The notes under the pieces were generated by a model. That model saw only the letters and a program-made list of their open reading frames with translations, did no database searches and had not been told where the DNA came from. This document shows positions 1 through 8,664 of a DNA stretch of 64,000 nucleotides, piece after piece (within the stretch, counting starts at the first letter, position 1; each line of letters opens with the position of its first letter). Both the position numbers and the translations under genes were made by a program. Location: positions 868,001 to 932,000 of the forward strand of contig NZ_CP062973.1 of the NCBI RefSeq assembly GCF_017311165.1, in the 5' to 3' direction. This DNA comes from Psychroflexus sp. ALD_RP9 (GTDB taxonomy: Bacteria; Bacteroidota; Bacteroidia; Flavobacteriales; Flavobacteriaceae).

Positions 1-708
1 AACCGAAACTGATAATGATAAAGGTTCAATTGTTAATTTCCCACTTTTTTGAGGATATAAAACAGTCTTTCTTAACTCAACATAACGATAGTTACTTCCA
101 CCGTAAGTGCCTTGTTTAACTTCAGGTTGGTCAATTTCAATAATTTGACTCCAAAAATTGTTGTACTTCGGTTCATCAAGGCTTCTCCAATTGCGAACAT
201 TAGTGGTTTGGTTAACATACAATTTGTAGACTACAGAAATACCTTCGTTTACATAAGGCTTGTAATCACTAACTTCAGCTACTAAATGAATTGCATCAGA
301 TAAATCGATTCGGTTGCCATTACCATCATCAGGGTTATCGACTGCTGCAGTAACCTCAATATTGATTGGTGAGGTTTTATATACTTGACCTTGAACTTCA
401 ATTTCAGCTTGACCAATGGTTAGTTGACCACGTTTCATAGGTTGTATGAAGTAAGTGTAAGTTTTAGAAAATGAACTTTCACCATTCACCCATTGCTGCT
501 TTACTGATTGTCCTGGACCGGCAATACGTTTAAAGCCTTCAAAATCTGGTGCTATAAAATTATCGCCATCTTTATTGACTTCAAACTCAACTTTAATTCG
601 TTCATTAATTCCTACTTTTTCTCGACTTGCTTTGGCAACAAATGTAACTTGTGCCGACATATAAGTGACGAATAACAAACTGAATATGAAACTGATTTTC
701 TTTAACAT
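1..708 (-). CDS. batD: BatD family protein, 3' part outside the window
   Basis: The N-terminal 236 codons are present; the rest lies beyond the left edge. My translation begins MLKKISFIFS, a short signal peptide ending near Ala-Gln, followed by beta-rich sequence (VTFVAKASREKVGINE) typical of the periplasmic part of BatD (oxygen tolerance family). The ATG at 708-706 follows the batC stop after one base. BatD proteins are usually about 550-600 residues with a C-terminal membrane helix, so well over half is missing. The family is known from Bacteroides aerotolerance operons, where it is thought to act in the cell envelope with the VWA proteins BatA and BatB. Its biochemical role is not established. 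Confidence 0.85.
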   Translation of the reverse strand, partial: MLKKISFIFSLLFVTYMSAQVTFVAKASREKVGINERIKVEFEVNKDGDNFIAPDFEGFKRIAGPGQSVKQQWVNGESSFSKTYTYFIQPMKRGQLTIGQAEIEVQGQVYKTSPINIEVTAAVDNPDDGNGNRIDLSDAIHLVAEVSDYKPYVNEGISVVYKLYVNQTTNVRNWRSLDEPKYNNFWSQIIEIDQPEVKQGTYGGSNYRYVELRKTVLYPQKSGKLTIEPLSLSVSV

Positions 709-709
709 G

Positions 710-1567
710 CTACCAATCTTTTTCAGTTTTTACTTTAGATCCTTTTGCTTTTTTGGCATTTACTTTTTCCTGAATTTTATTTTCCTGGTTTTGAATAGCT
801 TTTAATAAACGCTGAACCTGTTCAGGCGAAAGTTTACCCTTTTGGGGTTTTTGTTGTGGGTTATCTTTACCTTGGCCATCTTTAGATTTTTTTGGCTTAT
901 TTGACTTTTTATCTTTATTCTGATTTCCGTCTTCTTGTTTGTTATCTTTTTGCTTGTCTTGATTGCCTTCTTTTTTATCCTGATCTTTTTGATCACCTTT
1001 ATCTTTTTGATCTTTTTTAGAATTATCGTCTTTAGATTGGTCTTTTTGGTCTTTTTTATTCTGGTCTTTATTTTGATCTTTTTTATCATCACCATCGCCA
1101 CCACCATCATTTTTTTCTTTCTTCAACTTTTCTTTAGCTAAGGCATAATTATAACGTGTTTCTTCATCGTTTGGATTATTACGTAAAGCATTTTTATAAG
1201 CTTCAACGGCAGCTTGGTATTTTTTTTCTTTCATAAATGTATTACCTAAATTATGAAAGGCTTTGTGCTTAATAGACTTATCGTCGGTACCTTCAATAGC
1301 ATCTAAAATTCGTTTTTGGGCAGATTTCACTTTATCGTTATCGATGTATAGATTTGCAAAATTATAGGCTGCTGTAGATTTACTGCTAGGTGTTGCTAAG
1401 GCTTTTCGGTAATCGGCTTCAGCATTAGCAAAATCGCCTTCTTTAGCTTTTTCGTATGCTTCTGCTAAAAGTCGTTTTTGAGTTTTAGAATTGGCTTTAC
1501 TTTGGGCAAAAACACCCATGAAGCTAAACGCAAAAAATAAAATTATAAGTTTAGTTAGATTTTTCAT
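710..1567 (-). CDS. batC: BatC-like TPR protein with long charged tail
   Basis: This is a secreted or periplasmic TPR protein. A signal peptide (KLIILFFAFSFMGVFAQ) is followed by two or three TPR units at about residues 30-150, including an NPNDEETRYNYALAKEKL-type repeat. A tail of roughly 90 residues made almost only of Lys, Asp, Gln, Asn and Gly follows, and then a short helical C-terminus. I chose the ATG at 1567 because it leaves a compact signal peptide; the in-frame ATG at 1579 would add MKTI. Either start lies inside the end of batB (stop at 1551), so translation is probably coupled. TPR proteins at this operon position are called BatC and are thought to scaffold BatA/BatB. The tail is disorder-prone and of unknown function. 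Confidence 0.85.
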   Translation of the reverse strand: MKNLTKLIILFFAFSFMGVFAQSKANSKTQKRLLAEAYEKAKEGDFANAEADYRKALATPSSKSTAAYNFANLYIDNDKVKSAQKRILDAIEGTDDKSIKHKAFHNLGNTFMKEKKYQAAVEAYKNALRNNPNDEETRYNYALAKEKLKKEKNDGGGDGDDKKDQNKDQNKKDQKDQSKDDNSKKDQKDKGDQKDQDKKEGNQDKQKDNKQEDGNQNKDKKSNKPKKSKDGQGKDNPQQKPQKGKLSPEQVQRLLKAIQNQENKIQEKVNAKKAKGSKVKTEKDW

Positions 1568-2600
1568 GATTGTTTTCATTAAAAAGATTCAACTTTTGTA
1601 TCCAAGCTGTTTTCTTATCGAAAACAAAACTTTCAATTATAATTAATAGAATTGCAAATCCTAAAAACCATTGAAATTGGCTTTTATAGTCGGCGTATTG
1701 TTTAGATTCAAATTCAGTTTTTTCTATTTCAGTTATGGCTTCGAATAATTGTTTTACCGCTTCTGTAGAATTTAAGCCAGAAATATATTTTCCATTTCCT
1801 ATTTTGGCGATATTTGACAGTGTTGTAGTATTTAACTTTGTAATAACTGTCTCGCCGTTTTGGTCTTTTTTATAGCTTAAAACACGACCATTTTCTTTAA
1901 GTGGAATTGGCGCGCCTTTTTGCGTACCAACACCGATAGTGTAGACTTTTATACCAGCTTCTGCCGCTTTTTTTGTAATCGCGTTAATATTAGTATCATG
2001 GTTCTCGCCATCACTAAGGATAACTAGAACTTTATTGGTTTGGTCGTCATTATAATACGTGAGCGATAAGTCTATTGCTTGATTTATGGCAGTTCCCTGA
2101 CTTGATACCATGTTAGTGTTCATGGCTTTTAAAAAAGTGCGTGTTGTTGCGTAATCTGTAGTGATTGGTATTTGAGGAAAAGCGCTTCCAGCATAGCCAA
2201 TTAAACCGACTCGGTCGGCGGTTAATTTATTGATAATTTGATTAATAATTTGTTTAGATTTTTCTAAACGATTAGGTGCAATGTCTTCAGCGAGCATGCT
2301 TTTAGAAACATCTAATGCAAATACAATATCAATTCCTTCACGCTTTAAAGTCTCAATTTTCGTTCCCATTTTAGGGTTAACTAGAGCAACTGTTAAAAAT
2401 GCAATTGCTAAGAGCAAAAAACTGAGCTTAATAAAAGATTTTAATCTTGAATAATTAGGCGCTAATTGCTTCAAAAATCTAATTTCAGCAAATTTTGCTT
2501 GCGTTTTTATTTGCCAATTCCGATATATAAAATAGATGAATAGTAGAGTTGGAATAACTGCTAACAACCAAAAATAAGATGTTTCTTCTAATACATACAT
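1551..2600 (-). CDS. batB: VWA-domain membrane protein BatB
   Basis: This aerotolerance-type VWA protein has 349 residues. Membrane helices sit near residues 9-26 and 56-76, a von Willebrand A domain spans about 88-290, and a C-terminal helix lies near 310-327. The metal-ion-dependent adhesion site is intact: DVSKS at 97-101 and the SDGEN motif near 196. The ATG overlaps the batA stop codon by one base (TAATG), so batA and batB are translationally coupled. In the family the VWA domain faces the periplasm and is thought to assemble with BatA and the TPR protein under control of the MoxR ATPase. Substrates are unknown. Confidence 0.92.
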   Translation of the reverse strand: MYVLEETSYFWLLAVIPTLLFIYFIYRNWQIKTQAKFAEIRFLKQLAPNYSRLKSFIKLSFLLLAIAFLTVALVNPKMGTKIETLKREGIDIVFALDVSKSMLAEDIAPNRLEKSKQIINQIINKLTADRVGLIGYAGSAFPQIPITTDYATTRTFLKAMNTNMVSSQGTAINQAIDLSLTYYNDDQTNKVLVILSDGENHDTNINAITKKAAEAGIKVYTIGVGTQKGAPIPLKENGRVLSYKKDQNGETVITKLNTTTLSNIAKIGNGKYISGLNSTEAVKQLFEAITEIEKTEFESKQYADYKSQFQWFLGFAILLIIIESFVFDKKTAWIQKLNLFNENNHEKSN

Positions 2601-3604
2601 TATACCAAGCTTCTAAATAAAGTGAATTTAAATAATTGTTCGAGAACTAATAATCCTAAAGCGATTAACAGAAGTATTCTAAATTTCTCATCGTAGTTAT
2701 AAAATTTTAGTTCTTCAATTTCTGAAGTTTCTAGCTGATCTATTTCTTCATATATCGCTTTTAAGGTTGAGTTACTTGTTGCTCTAAAGTATTTACCATC
2801 TGTTTTATCGGCAATATTTTTTAAAAGTTCTTCATCAATTTCAACTTTAACATTACGGTATACAAAACTTCCGTTAGGTCTTACTGCTACTGGTGATAAA
2901 GCTTCGCCATTGCTTCCTAAGCCAATGGTATATGCCTTAATGTCGTATTCAATAGCGAGTTCGGTGGCTGTTTCGGGATCAATAAATCCTGCATTATTAA
3001 CACCATCGGTTAGTAGTATAATTACTTTGCTTTTAGCTTTACTATCTTTTAACTTATTAACTGATGTCGCTAATCCCATACCAATAGCTGTGCCACCTTC
3101 TATAATTTCTGAATACTGAATTGATTGTATGGCATTTAAAGTAATTTCTTTATCACTTGTTAATGGTGTTTTGGTGTAACTTTCGCCTGAAAAAACAGTC
3201 ATACCAAATCGATCATTAGGTCTATTACTTACAAAATCGGTGGCTACTTTTTTTAAAGCTTCAAGACGGTTTGGCTTTAAATCTTTTGCTAGCATACTAG
3301 CTGAAACATCAATCGCCATGACAATGTCAATTCCTTCAGTTTTTTTAATCTCAGTACTTTCATCAACTGTTCTTGGTCTTGCCATTGCTGTGATTAGAAG
3401 TGCTAAAGCTAATAAACGGAATACTAATAAAAAAGGTCTTAACTTAGGTAAAATACTTGATGATTTTTCAAAACCTTTAGTGCTAGACAAGGTTAAACTA
3501 GCCCATTGTTGTTTGTGTTTAAAAATATGCCAAAGCACAAGCACTGGCAAAGCTAAAAGTGCTATAAACCACTGCGGATGTTCAAATGTTAGATTACTGA
3601 GCAT
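2600..3604 (-). CDS. batA: VWA-domain membrane protein BatA
   Basis: This is a 334-residue paralogue of the next gene (batB) with the same plan: helices near 11-27 and 57-75, a VWA domain from about 90 to 285, and a C-terminal helix near 309-328. MIDAS residues are intact (DVSAS at 99-103, TDGVNN near 195), which predicts divalent-metal-dependent protein binding. The start ATG lies 11 bases inside the end of the upstream membrane protein gene, another sign of a tightly packed operon. Which of the two VWA genes is called BatA follows from order: the one nearest moxR is BatA. Confidence 0.92.
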   Translation of the reverse strand: MLSNLTFEHPQWFIALLALPVLVLWHIFKHKQQWASLTLSSTKGFEKSSSILPKLRPFLLVFRLLALALLITAMARPRTVDESTEIKKTEGIDIVMAIDVSASMLAKDLKPNRLEALKKVATDFVSNRPNDRFGMTVFSGESYTKTPLTSDKEITLNAIQSIQYSEIIEGGTAIGMGLATSVNKLKDSKAKSKVIILLTDGVNNAGFIDPETATELAIEYDIKAYTIGLGSNGEALSPVAVRPNGSFVYRNVKVEIDEELLKNIADKTDGKYFRATSNSTLKAIYEEIDQLETSEIEELKFYNYDEKFRILLLIALGLLVLEQLFKFTLFRSLV

Positions 3605-5243
3605 TTAGCTTCGGTTTTTCAAATTCAACTGAATTAATAATACGTTTTGTGATTGTTTCAGCATATTCATCACCTTCATTGTAAATAATAGTTAATTGCT
3701 GGTAATTTCCTGCATAACCAAAATTTAAGATTTGGTAGTTTTTCTTAATATCACTTTGGGTTATTGGGTTTTCTATGGCAAAGCTTCCAAATACCTTAAT
3801 GCCTTCAACGCCTTCAAGAGTTTCAAAATCTTCTGTTTTAGTTAAGATGTTATAGGCGCCTTTACTCTCAAGATTTTTGTAAACACCGTCAAGCGCTTGG
3901 TCTAGTTCAAATTCTTTTTTGCCTTCAAAATTAACTTGACTTAAAACAACATAAAGTTTGCTGTATAAGCTCCCTGAGGCAAAAATTTCACTTTCTAGGT
4001 TTTGAGGTGCTTTAATACCTAAGCTATCAGGATTTTGACGAATTAAAACTTCTGGTGTAGTAATTTGGATACTTGGCACACTGTATTCACTAGTAATCCA
4101 GTCATTCTGAAGCATGGCTTTGGTTTCGTTGCCAAAAACGCTGTCTCTAACATAACTAAAGCCTTTTGTTGCAATTACAAATGAAGTTGCACCTGCTAAA
4201 ATCACGATAGCTAGAATGCTTCCAAAAATGAGCTTTTGTTTTCGTCTTTTATGCTTTAGTTTTGCTTGAAAGGCTTCATCGTTTTTCTTTTCAGCATCAG
4301 TAGGCTGAGGAATTGCACTTTGAACATGCTTAATAAACTTTAAAATCTGTTTTTTATACGAATTTAATGTAATTACATCTGGCCGGTGACCTGCAAATTT
4401 TGCTAAATCTGCGTCGACTAAAATTGAATTATAACTTTCTAGATATTCATCTTTAAATAATACTTGCTTTTTATCTCTTTTTTGATACAAAGCTTGCATT
4501 AATTCACCAGTTGTATATTCCATCGCACTTACTTCAATTTTTTCTTCTAAATAGCGACGACTAATATTAGTAAGTTCTGTAATAAAAGTTTTTAATTTCC
4601 GACTTTCAATGTAACCCTTAGCTTCTAAGGCTTCAAGTTCTAATTTTGCTTGCTCAAAAGGAGGTAAACGTCTTTTTGACTCATCTTTTTGCTTTCTGAA
4701 TTTGAAATAAATCAGATATGATAACACTAAAATAACAGATACAGCAAGCAACCACCAAACCCAAGAAGGGATTTGAAATGGTTTTTCTACGTTGATTTCA
4801 CGCTTTATTGGAAACAAATTTTGTTTAGTTGTATCGACTACAACAGTTTTAACTAAAACTTTTAAACTATCAGTTAAATAGGGTTTATTATTTATTTTTA
4901 AAAGCTGTGGTGGTATTGTATAAGTGCCTGAATCGAATTGCGTGAGTTTATAAGACTTAATTAAGCGTAATAAGTTTTGATCTACGGTTGAAGTATCTAT
5001 TGGTAGGTCTTCAACTAATTCAAGTGGAATAAAGCTTTGTGCTTTAGGGAAAACAACTAAATCTTTATTTGAAATTCCATCAACTGTAATTTTGTAATTA
5101 ATTTGCTCACCGATACGCATTTTAGCTGTATCAATTTGAGCTTTAACTTGTTGCGCTTTTAAGGTTTGAAACGCACCTAAAACACAAATTATAAGTATGG
5201 TCTGTTTAACCTTTAAAATGATATGTCTAGTAAAACTTTGCAT
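3594..5243 (-). CDS. BatD-related two-helix membrane protein of the moxR-bat operon
   Basis: This 549-residue protein has an N-terminal signal sequence (TILIICVLGAF, cleavage near QTLKAQ). A periplasmic beta-domain of about 130 residues resembles the start of BatD (IDTAKMRIGEQINYKI). A membrane helix lies near 160-181, followed by a cytosolic helical region rich in Lys and Glu (about 185-330). A second helix near 335-357 precedes a C-terminal periplasmic domain of roughly 190 residues. The middle part resembles the DUF4381-type segments found next to moxR in Proteobacteria. It sits between DUF58 and batA, where Bacteroidota usually carry a hypothetical gene. The function is unknown; the placement suggests a membrane anchor or adaptor for the MoxR-VWA machinery. 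Confidence 0.7.
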   Translation of the reverse strand: MQSFTRHIILKVKQTILIICVLGAFQTLKAQQVKAQIDTAKMRIGEQINYKITVDGISNKDLVVFPKAQSFIPLELVEDLPIDTSTVDQNLLRLIKSYKLTQFDSGTYTIPPQLLKINNKPYLTDSLKVLVKTVVVDTTKQNLFPIKREINVEKPFQIPSWVWWLLAVSVILVLSYLIYFKFRKQKDESKRRLPPFEQAKLELEALEAKGYIESRKLKTFITELTNISRRYLEEKIEVSAMEYTTGELMQALYQKRDKKQVLFKDEYLESYNSILVDADLAKFAGHRPDVITLNSYKKQILKFIKHVQSAIPQPTDAEKKNDEAFQAKLKHKRRKQKLIFGSILAIVILAGATSFVIATKGFSYVRDSVFGNETKAMLQNDWITSEYSVPSIQITTPEVLIRQNPDSLGIKAPQNLESEIFASGSLYSKLYVVLSQVNFEGKKEFELDQALDGVYKNLESKGAYNILTKTEDFETLEGVEGIKVFGSFAIENPITQSDIKKNYQILNFGYAGNYQQLTIIYNEGDEYAETITKRIINSVEFEKPKLNAQ

Positions 5244-5244
5244 A

Positions 5245-6108
5245 TTATCTAGCTTTGAAATAAGCTAATAGTTTTTTAACGTAACTGTGATCTACTCGGC
5301 AATGAATTTGCCCAGAACCACTTAATTTAAATGCTTTATTAAAATATTCTACTTGTGAATTATAATGTTTAGCATAGTTTAACCGTGTTTGTTTTGAAGC
5401 TGTATTAACCCAAGTAAGCTGTCCCGATTCGGCATCTGCAAGTTGTACTAAGCCTATATTTGGCATTTCAGTTTCACCCTTGTCAAATATTCTAATTCCC
5501 GTTAAATCGTGCTTTTTAGCAGCAATTTTTAAGGTGTGTTGATAATCCTGACTCATAAAATCAGAAAGAACAAATACAATAGCCTTTTTTTTAAGAACAT
5601 CTACCATGTATTTAAAAGCTTTTGACAAGTCAGTTTTTTTACTTTTAGGCTCAAATTCAATTAACTCACGTATAATCCTCAATACATGAGAGCGTCCTTT
5701 TTTTGGCGGAATGTAAAGTTCAATTTGATCTGAAAATAACATTAAGCCAATTTTGTCATTATTTTTTGTTGCAGAAAAGGCCAAAGTTGCCGCTATTTCA
5801 GTAATGATATTATTTTTAAATTCAGTATGAGTTGCAAATTGGTTAGACGCTGAAACATCTACTAATAACATCATGGTTAATTCGCGTTCTTCTTCAAATA
5901 CTTTTACAAAGGGTTCGTTATAACGCGCGGTTACATTCCAATCTATAGACCTGACATCGTCACCGAATTGATATTGTCTCACTTCACTAAACGTCATTCC
6001 GCGACCTTTAAAAGCAGAATGGTACTCGCCACCAAACACATTGTCGCTCAGTCGACGTGTTTTAATTTCGATTTTGCGTACTTTTTTTAGTAGTGATTTG
6101 GTATCCAT
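5245..6108 (-). CDS. DUF58 domain protein, MoxR partner
   Basis: This soluble 287-residue DUF58 protein shows the family signature around residues 38-80 (SEVRQYQFGDDVRSIDWNV), followed by a VWA-like fold whose MIDAS-type motif reads DVSAS near 89. A second acidic motif, SDFMSQD, lies near 182. DUF58 proteins almost always stand directly after moxR and are thought to be its client or adaptor, linking the ATPase to the membrane VWA proteins. The gene lies 56 bp after moxR and one base before the next gene. No signal peptide or membrane helix is visible, so it should be cytosolic. Confidence 0.9.
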   Translation of the reverse strand: MDTKSLLKKVRKIEIKTRRLSDNVFGGEYHSAFKGRGMTFSEVRQYQFGDDVRSIDWNVTARYNEPFVKVFEEERELTMMLLVDVSASNQFATHTEFKNNIITEIAATLAFSATKNNDKIGLMLFSDQIELYIPPKKGRSHVLRIIRELIEFEPKSKKTDLSKAFKYMVDVLKKKAIVFVLSDFMSQDYQHTLKIAAKKHDLTGIRIFDKGETEMPNIGLVQLADAESGQLTWVNTASKQTRLNYAKHYNSQVEYFNKAFKLSGSGQIHCRVDHSYVKKLLAYFKAR

Positions 6109-6164
6109 AGCATCTAAATTATATTAAGCTAATAGCTTCAACTGAAAATGATAGTAGAATTAGT

Positions 6165-7169
6165 CTATGGTACTTCCACAACATTAATGATTTTGCTAAT
6201 CAAATCTTCAGATGTGATATTTTCGGCTTCAGCTTCATAAGTGATGCCTATACGGTGACGTAAAACATCGTAAACTACAGCACGAACATCTTCTGGTATA
6301 ACATAACCACGACCTTTGATGAAGGCGTAACATTTTGCTGAAGTTGCTAGATTAATACTACCACGCGGTGATGCCCCAAAACTGATTAGTAGCTTAATTT
6401 CATCAAGTTTATATTGCTCTGGGTAACGAGTTGCAAAAATAATATCAAGAATGTAACGCTCAATTTTCTCGTCCATATATACCAGCTTCACAGCTTCTTG
6501 GGCTTTTAAAATTTGGTCAAGAGATACAACAGGATTTACCTTTTCGTAAGCGTCTTTTAGATTAGCGCGAACAATGAGTTGCTCTTCTTCTAATTTTGGG
6601 TAATCAATTACTGTTTTTAGCATAAAACGGTCTACTTGTGCTTCTGGTAAAGGGTATGTTCCTTCTTGCTCAACCGGGTTTTGTGTTGCCATAACTAGAA
6701 AAGGCTTGTCAAGTGAAAAGGTTTCATCGCCGATAGTGACTTGCTTTTCTTGCATTGCTTCTAATAGTGCAGATTGCACTTTTGCTGGCGCTCTGTTTAT
6801 TTCGTCAGCGAGAACAAAGTTGGCAAAGATTGGTCCTTTTTTAATACTAAAGTCATTTTCTTTCATGTTGTAAATCATGGTACCAATCACATCGGCAGGT
6901 AATAAATCTGGTGTAAACTGTATACGGCTAAAGTCGCCTTGAACAGCTTTAGATAAAGTATTAATTGCCAGGGTTTTTGCCAAACCTGGAACACCTTCTA
7001 GCAAAATATGTCCTTTCCCCAATAAACCTATTAATAATCGTTCAACCATGTGTTTTTGGCCAACAATTACTTTATTCATTTCATTCACTAAAAGGCTTAC
7101 AAAAGCGCTTTCTTCTTTAATTTTTGCATTGATTGCTGCAATGTTTATACTAGAATTCTGGTCTTCCAT
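6165..7169 (-). CDS. moxR: MoxR family AAA+ ATPase
   Basis: This 334-residue MoxR-type AAA+ ATPase has Walker A GVPGLAKT at about 59-66, Walker B/sensor region ADEINRAPAKVQSALLEAMQ at about 122-142, and sensor-1 ATQNPVEQEGTYPLPEAQ near 161. The C-terminal lid follows (SFGASPRGSINL). These chaperone-like ATPases remodel partner complexes, often by inserting metal or activating VWA proteins. It is the first gene of the seven-gene bat operon. Upstream, at 7214-7221, the minus strand carries TCAATTTG, one base off the -7 consensus and a possible promoter. The genome may hold other MoxR paralogues; this one is the Bat-associated form by context. Confidence 0.95.
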   Translation of the reverse strand: MEDQNSSINIAAINAKIKEESAFVSLLVNEMNKVIVGQKHMVERLLIGLLGKGHILLEGVPGLAKTLAINTLSKAVQGDFSRIQFTPDLLPADVIGTMIYNMKENDFSIKKGPIFANFVLADEINRAPAKVQSALLEAMQEKQVTIGDETFSLDKPFLVMATQNPVEQEGTYPLPEAQVDRFMLKTVIDYPKLEEEQLIVRANLKDAYEKVNPVVSLDQILKAQEAVKLVYMDEKIERYILDIIFATRYPEQYKLDEIKLLISFGASPRGSINLATSAKCYAFIKGRGYVIPEDVRAVVYDVLRHRIGITYEAEAENITSEDLISKIINVVEVP

Positions 7170-7364
7170 AATCTAAATTTCTTATACAACTATTAGTTTA
7201 GCTAATATGTACGCAAATTGAAAAAATAATTGTACTGCGCTTGTTAATGACTGGTTAAAAAAATTGATGAAATATCAGGTTAAGAGAGTTTTATCAAATT
7301 TATTAGTATTATTTAAAATTTCAACTAGAAAACTTAAACAAAATTTATTTGAAGAAAAAGAGTA

Positions 7365-7442
7365 TTGACTCCTAATTAAAATTCCACAGAATTTTAATTA
7401 TAGAATTTTCTGTGGAAAAAACTTAATAAACTAAGGAGTCAA
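7365..7442 (-). terminator. Nested inverted repeat after envC, probable terminator
   Basis: Two complementary arms are nested. The outer arm TTGACTCCT (7365-7373) pairs with AGGAGTCAA (7434-7442), and the inner arm TTCCACAGAA (7382-7391) pairs with TTCTGTGGAA (7408-7417). It begins 14 bp beyond the envC stop codon and on the minus strand the inner stem is followed by an A/T-rich run, so termination of the envelope operon is the simplest role. The outer stem is unusual for a plain terminator. The rest of 7170-7455 shows no gene, only the moxR leader and A/T-rich sequence. Confidence 0.6.
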
Positions 7443-7455
7443 ATTTAAAGCTAGA

Positions 7456-8664
7456 TTACATTTTATAAATCCAAACTTCAGGATTAAGTTTATTTAAATT
7501 TTTAAATAGCTGAAAAAACAAAGTGGTTTTACCTGAAGAAGAGTTTATACCAACGCGACCAATATCTTGGTTTCTAAAAACTTTATCGCCAGGCTCAACA
7601 AAAACTTCGGCTAAGTTATTGTAAACCGAAATATAATCACCATGCCTTATCATCACGGCAATATTGGCGCCTGGAATTTTATTAATTTGGCTTACTGTTC
7701 CTTCAAAAATAGCCCTAGCATTACTGTTTACTTCTGTATCAATTCTAACACCATTACTTTCAATCATAGCTGTTTTTACAATCGGGTGGCGATGTTTTCC
7801 AAAACGCGTAGAAACAATTCCTGAAACAACTGGCCAAGGTAACTTACCTTTATTGTCGGCAAAGTTATCGGCTAAGGCTTTTGCTTCTGGTGTTAATTTA
7901 AAACGTGTCGACGATTTAGAACCCGCAATGGCATTTTCACGAGCAATAGCTTCTTTTATTAAGCGTTCAATTTCTTGATCAATTTTAGCAATTGCTTTTT
8001 GCTTGCGTTCAAGTTCATTTTGATAGTTTTTTTCTTCTAACTTGATTTGCTTAATTAACTGATCGAGATTCGCTTTTTTATCAACAAGCTTAACTTTTGC
8101 CTTTCTGTTCTCAGCCAAAATAGCTTCTTTATTTTGACGCTGAACAAATAGTTGTTCATTTAATTGTTGAAGCTGAATTGTTTTTTCTTGAATTTCTATG
8201 CCCTGCTGTTTGCGGTAATTGGCATATTGTTTCATGTATTGCAAACGTTTATAGGCTTGAAAAAACGATGCTGATGACAGTAAAAACATAATGCGGTTTT
8301 GTTTGTTTTTACTGCGGTATGACTGCTTAATCATTAAAGCATAATCTGTTTTTAATTGTTCTAAATCTGTTCTAAGACGATCTATTTTAAGAGTATTTTT
8401 ATCAATATTTTGTGTGATTAAATTAGCTTCTTGATTATATACTCGAATCAATTTTTCGGTAGACTTGATTTGCAGCTGTAAGTCTTCAACTTCTTCTAAC
8501 AAAGACTTTTCTCGTTCTTGGGTGGAAACTAATATGCTGTTAATTGAAGCTATTTCTTTTTGAATTTCTTTCCGTCTTGCTTCAAGCTCTGCCTTAGTTT
8601 GTGCAACTGTTGAAGTTGCCGCACTACACATAATCAAAAATAAGATTGCTCTAAAAAACCTCAT
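7456..8664 (-). CDS. EnvC-like murein hydrolase activator with degenerate M23 domain
   Basis: This 402-residue protein has a signal peptide (cleavage near TVAQ, residue 21), a long coiled coil at about 25-250 and a C-terminal LytM/M23 fold at about 275-402. The peptidase site looks dead: the usual HxxxD is NGVRID (304-309) and the final HxH is replaced by Phe-Gln-Leu in LFFQLF. That matches E. coli EnvC, which is catalytically inactive and activates N-acetylmuramoyl-L-alanine amidases during division. It is the last gene of the envelope operon; its ATG overlaps the DUF4292 stop by four bases. Its amidase partner is not in the window. Confidence 0.9.
   Translation of the reverse strand: MRFFRAILFLIMCSAATSTVAQTKAELEARRKEIQKEIASINSILVSTQEREKSLLEEVEDLQLQIKSTEKLIRVYNQEANLITQNIDKNTLKIDRLRTDLEQLKTDYALMIKQSYRSKNKQNRIMFLLSSASFFQAYKRLQYMKQYANYRKQQGIEIQEKTIQLQQLNEQLFVQRQNKEAILAENRKAKVKLVDKKANLDQLIKQIKLEEKNYQNELERKQKAIAKIDQEIERLIKEAIARENAIAGSKSSTRFKLTPEAKALADNFADNKGKLPWPVVSGIVSTRFGKHRHPIVKTAMIESNGVRIDTEVNSNARAIFEGTVSQINKIPGANIAVMIRHGDYISVYNNLAEVFVEPGDKVFRNQDIGRVGINSSSGKTTLFFQLFKNLNKLNPEVWIYKM

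Noticed and set aside
802..1141. Open frames on both strands across the charged tail of the Bat TPR protein
   Set aside because: They mirror the A-rich Lys/Asp repeat of the real gene; their products are runs of Ile, Lys or Phe with no domain character.
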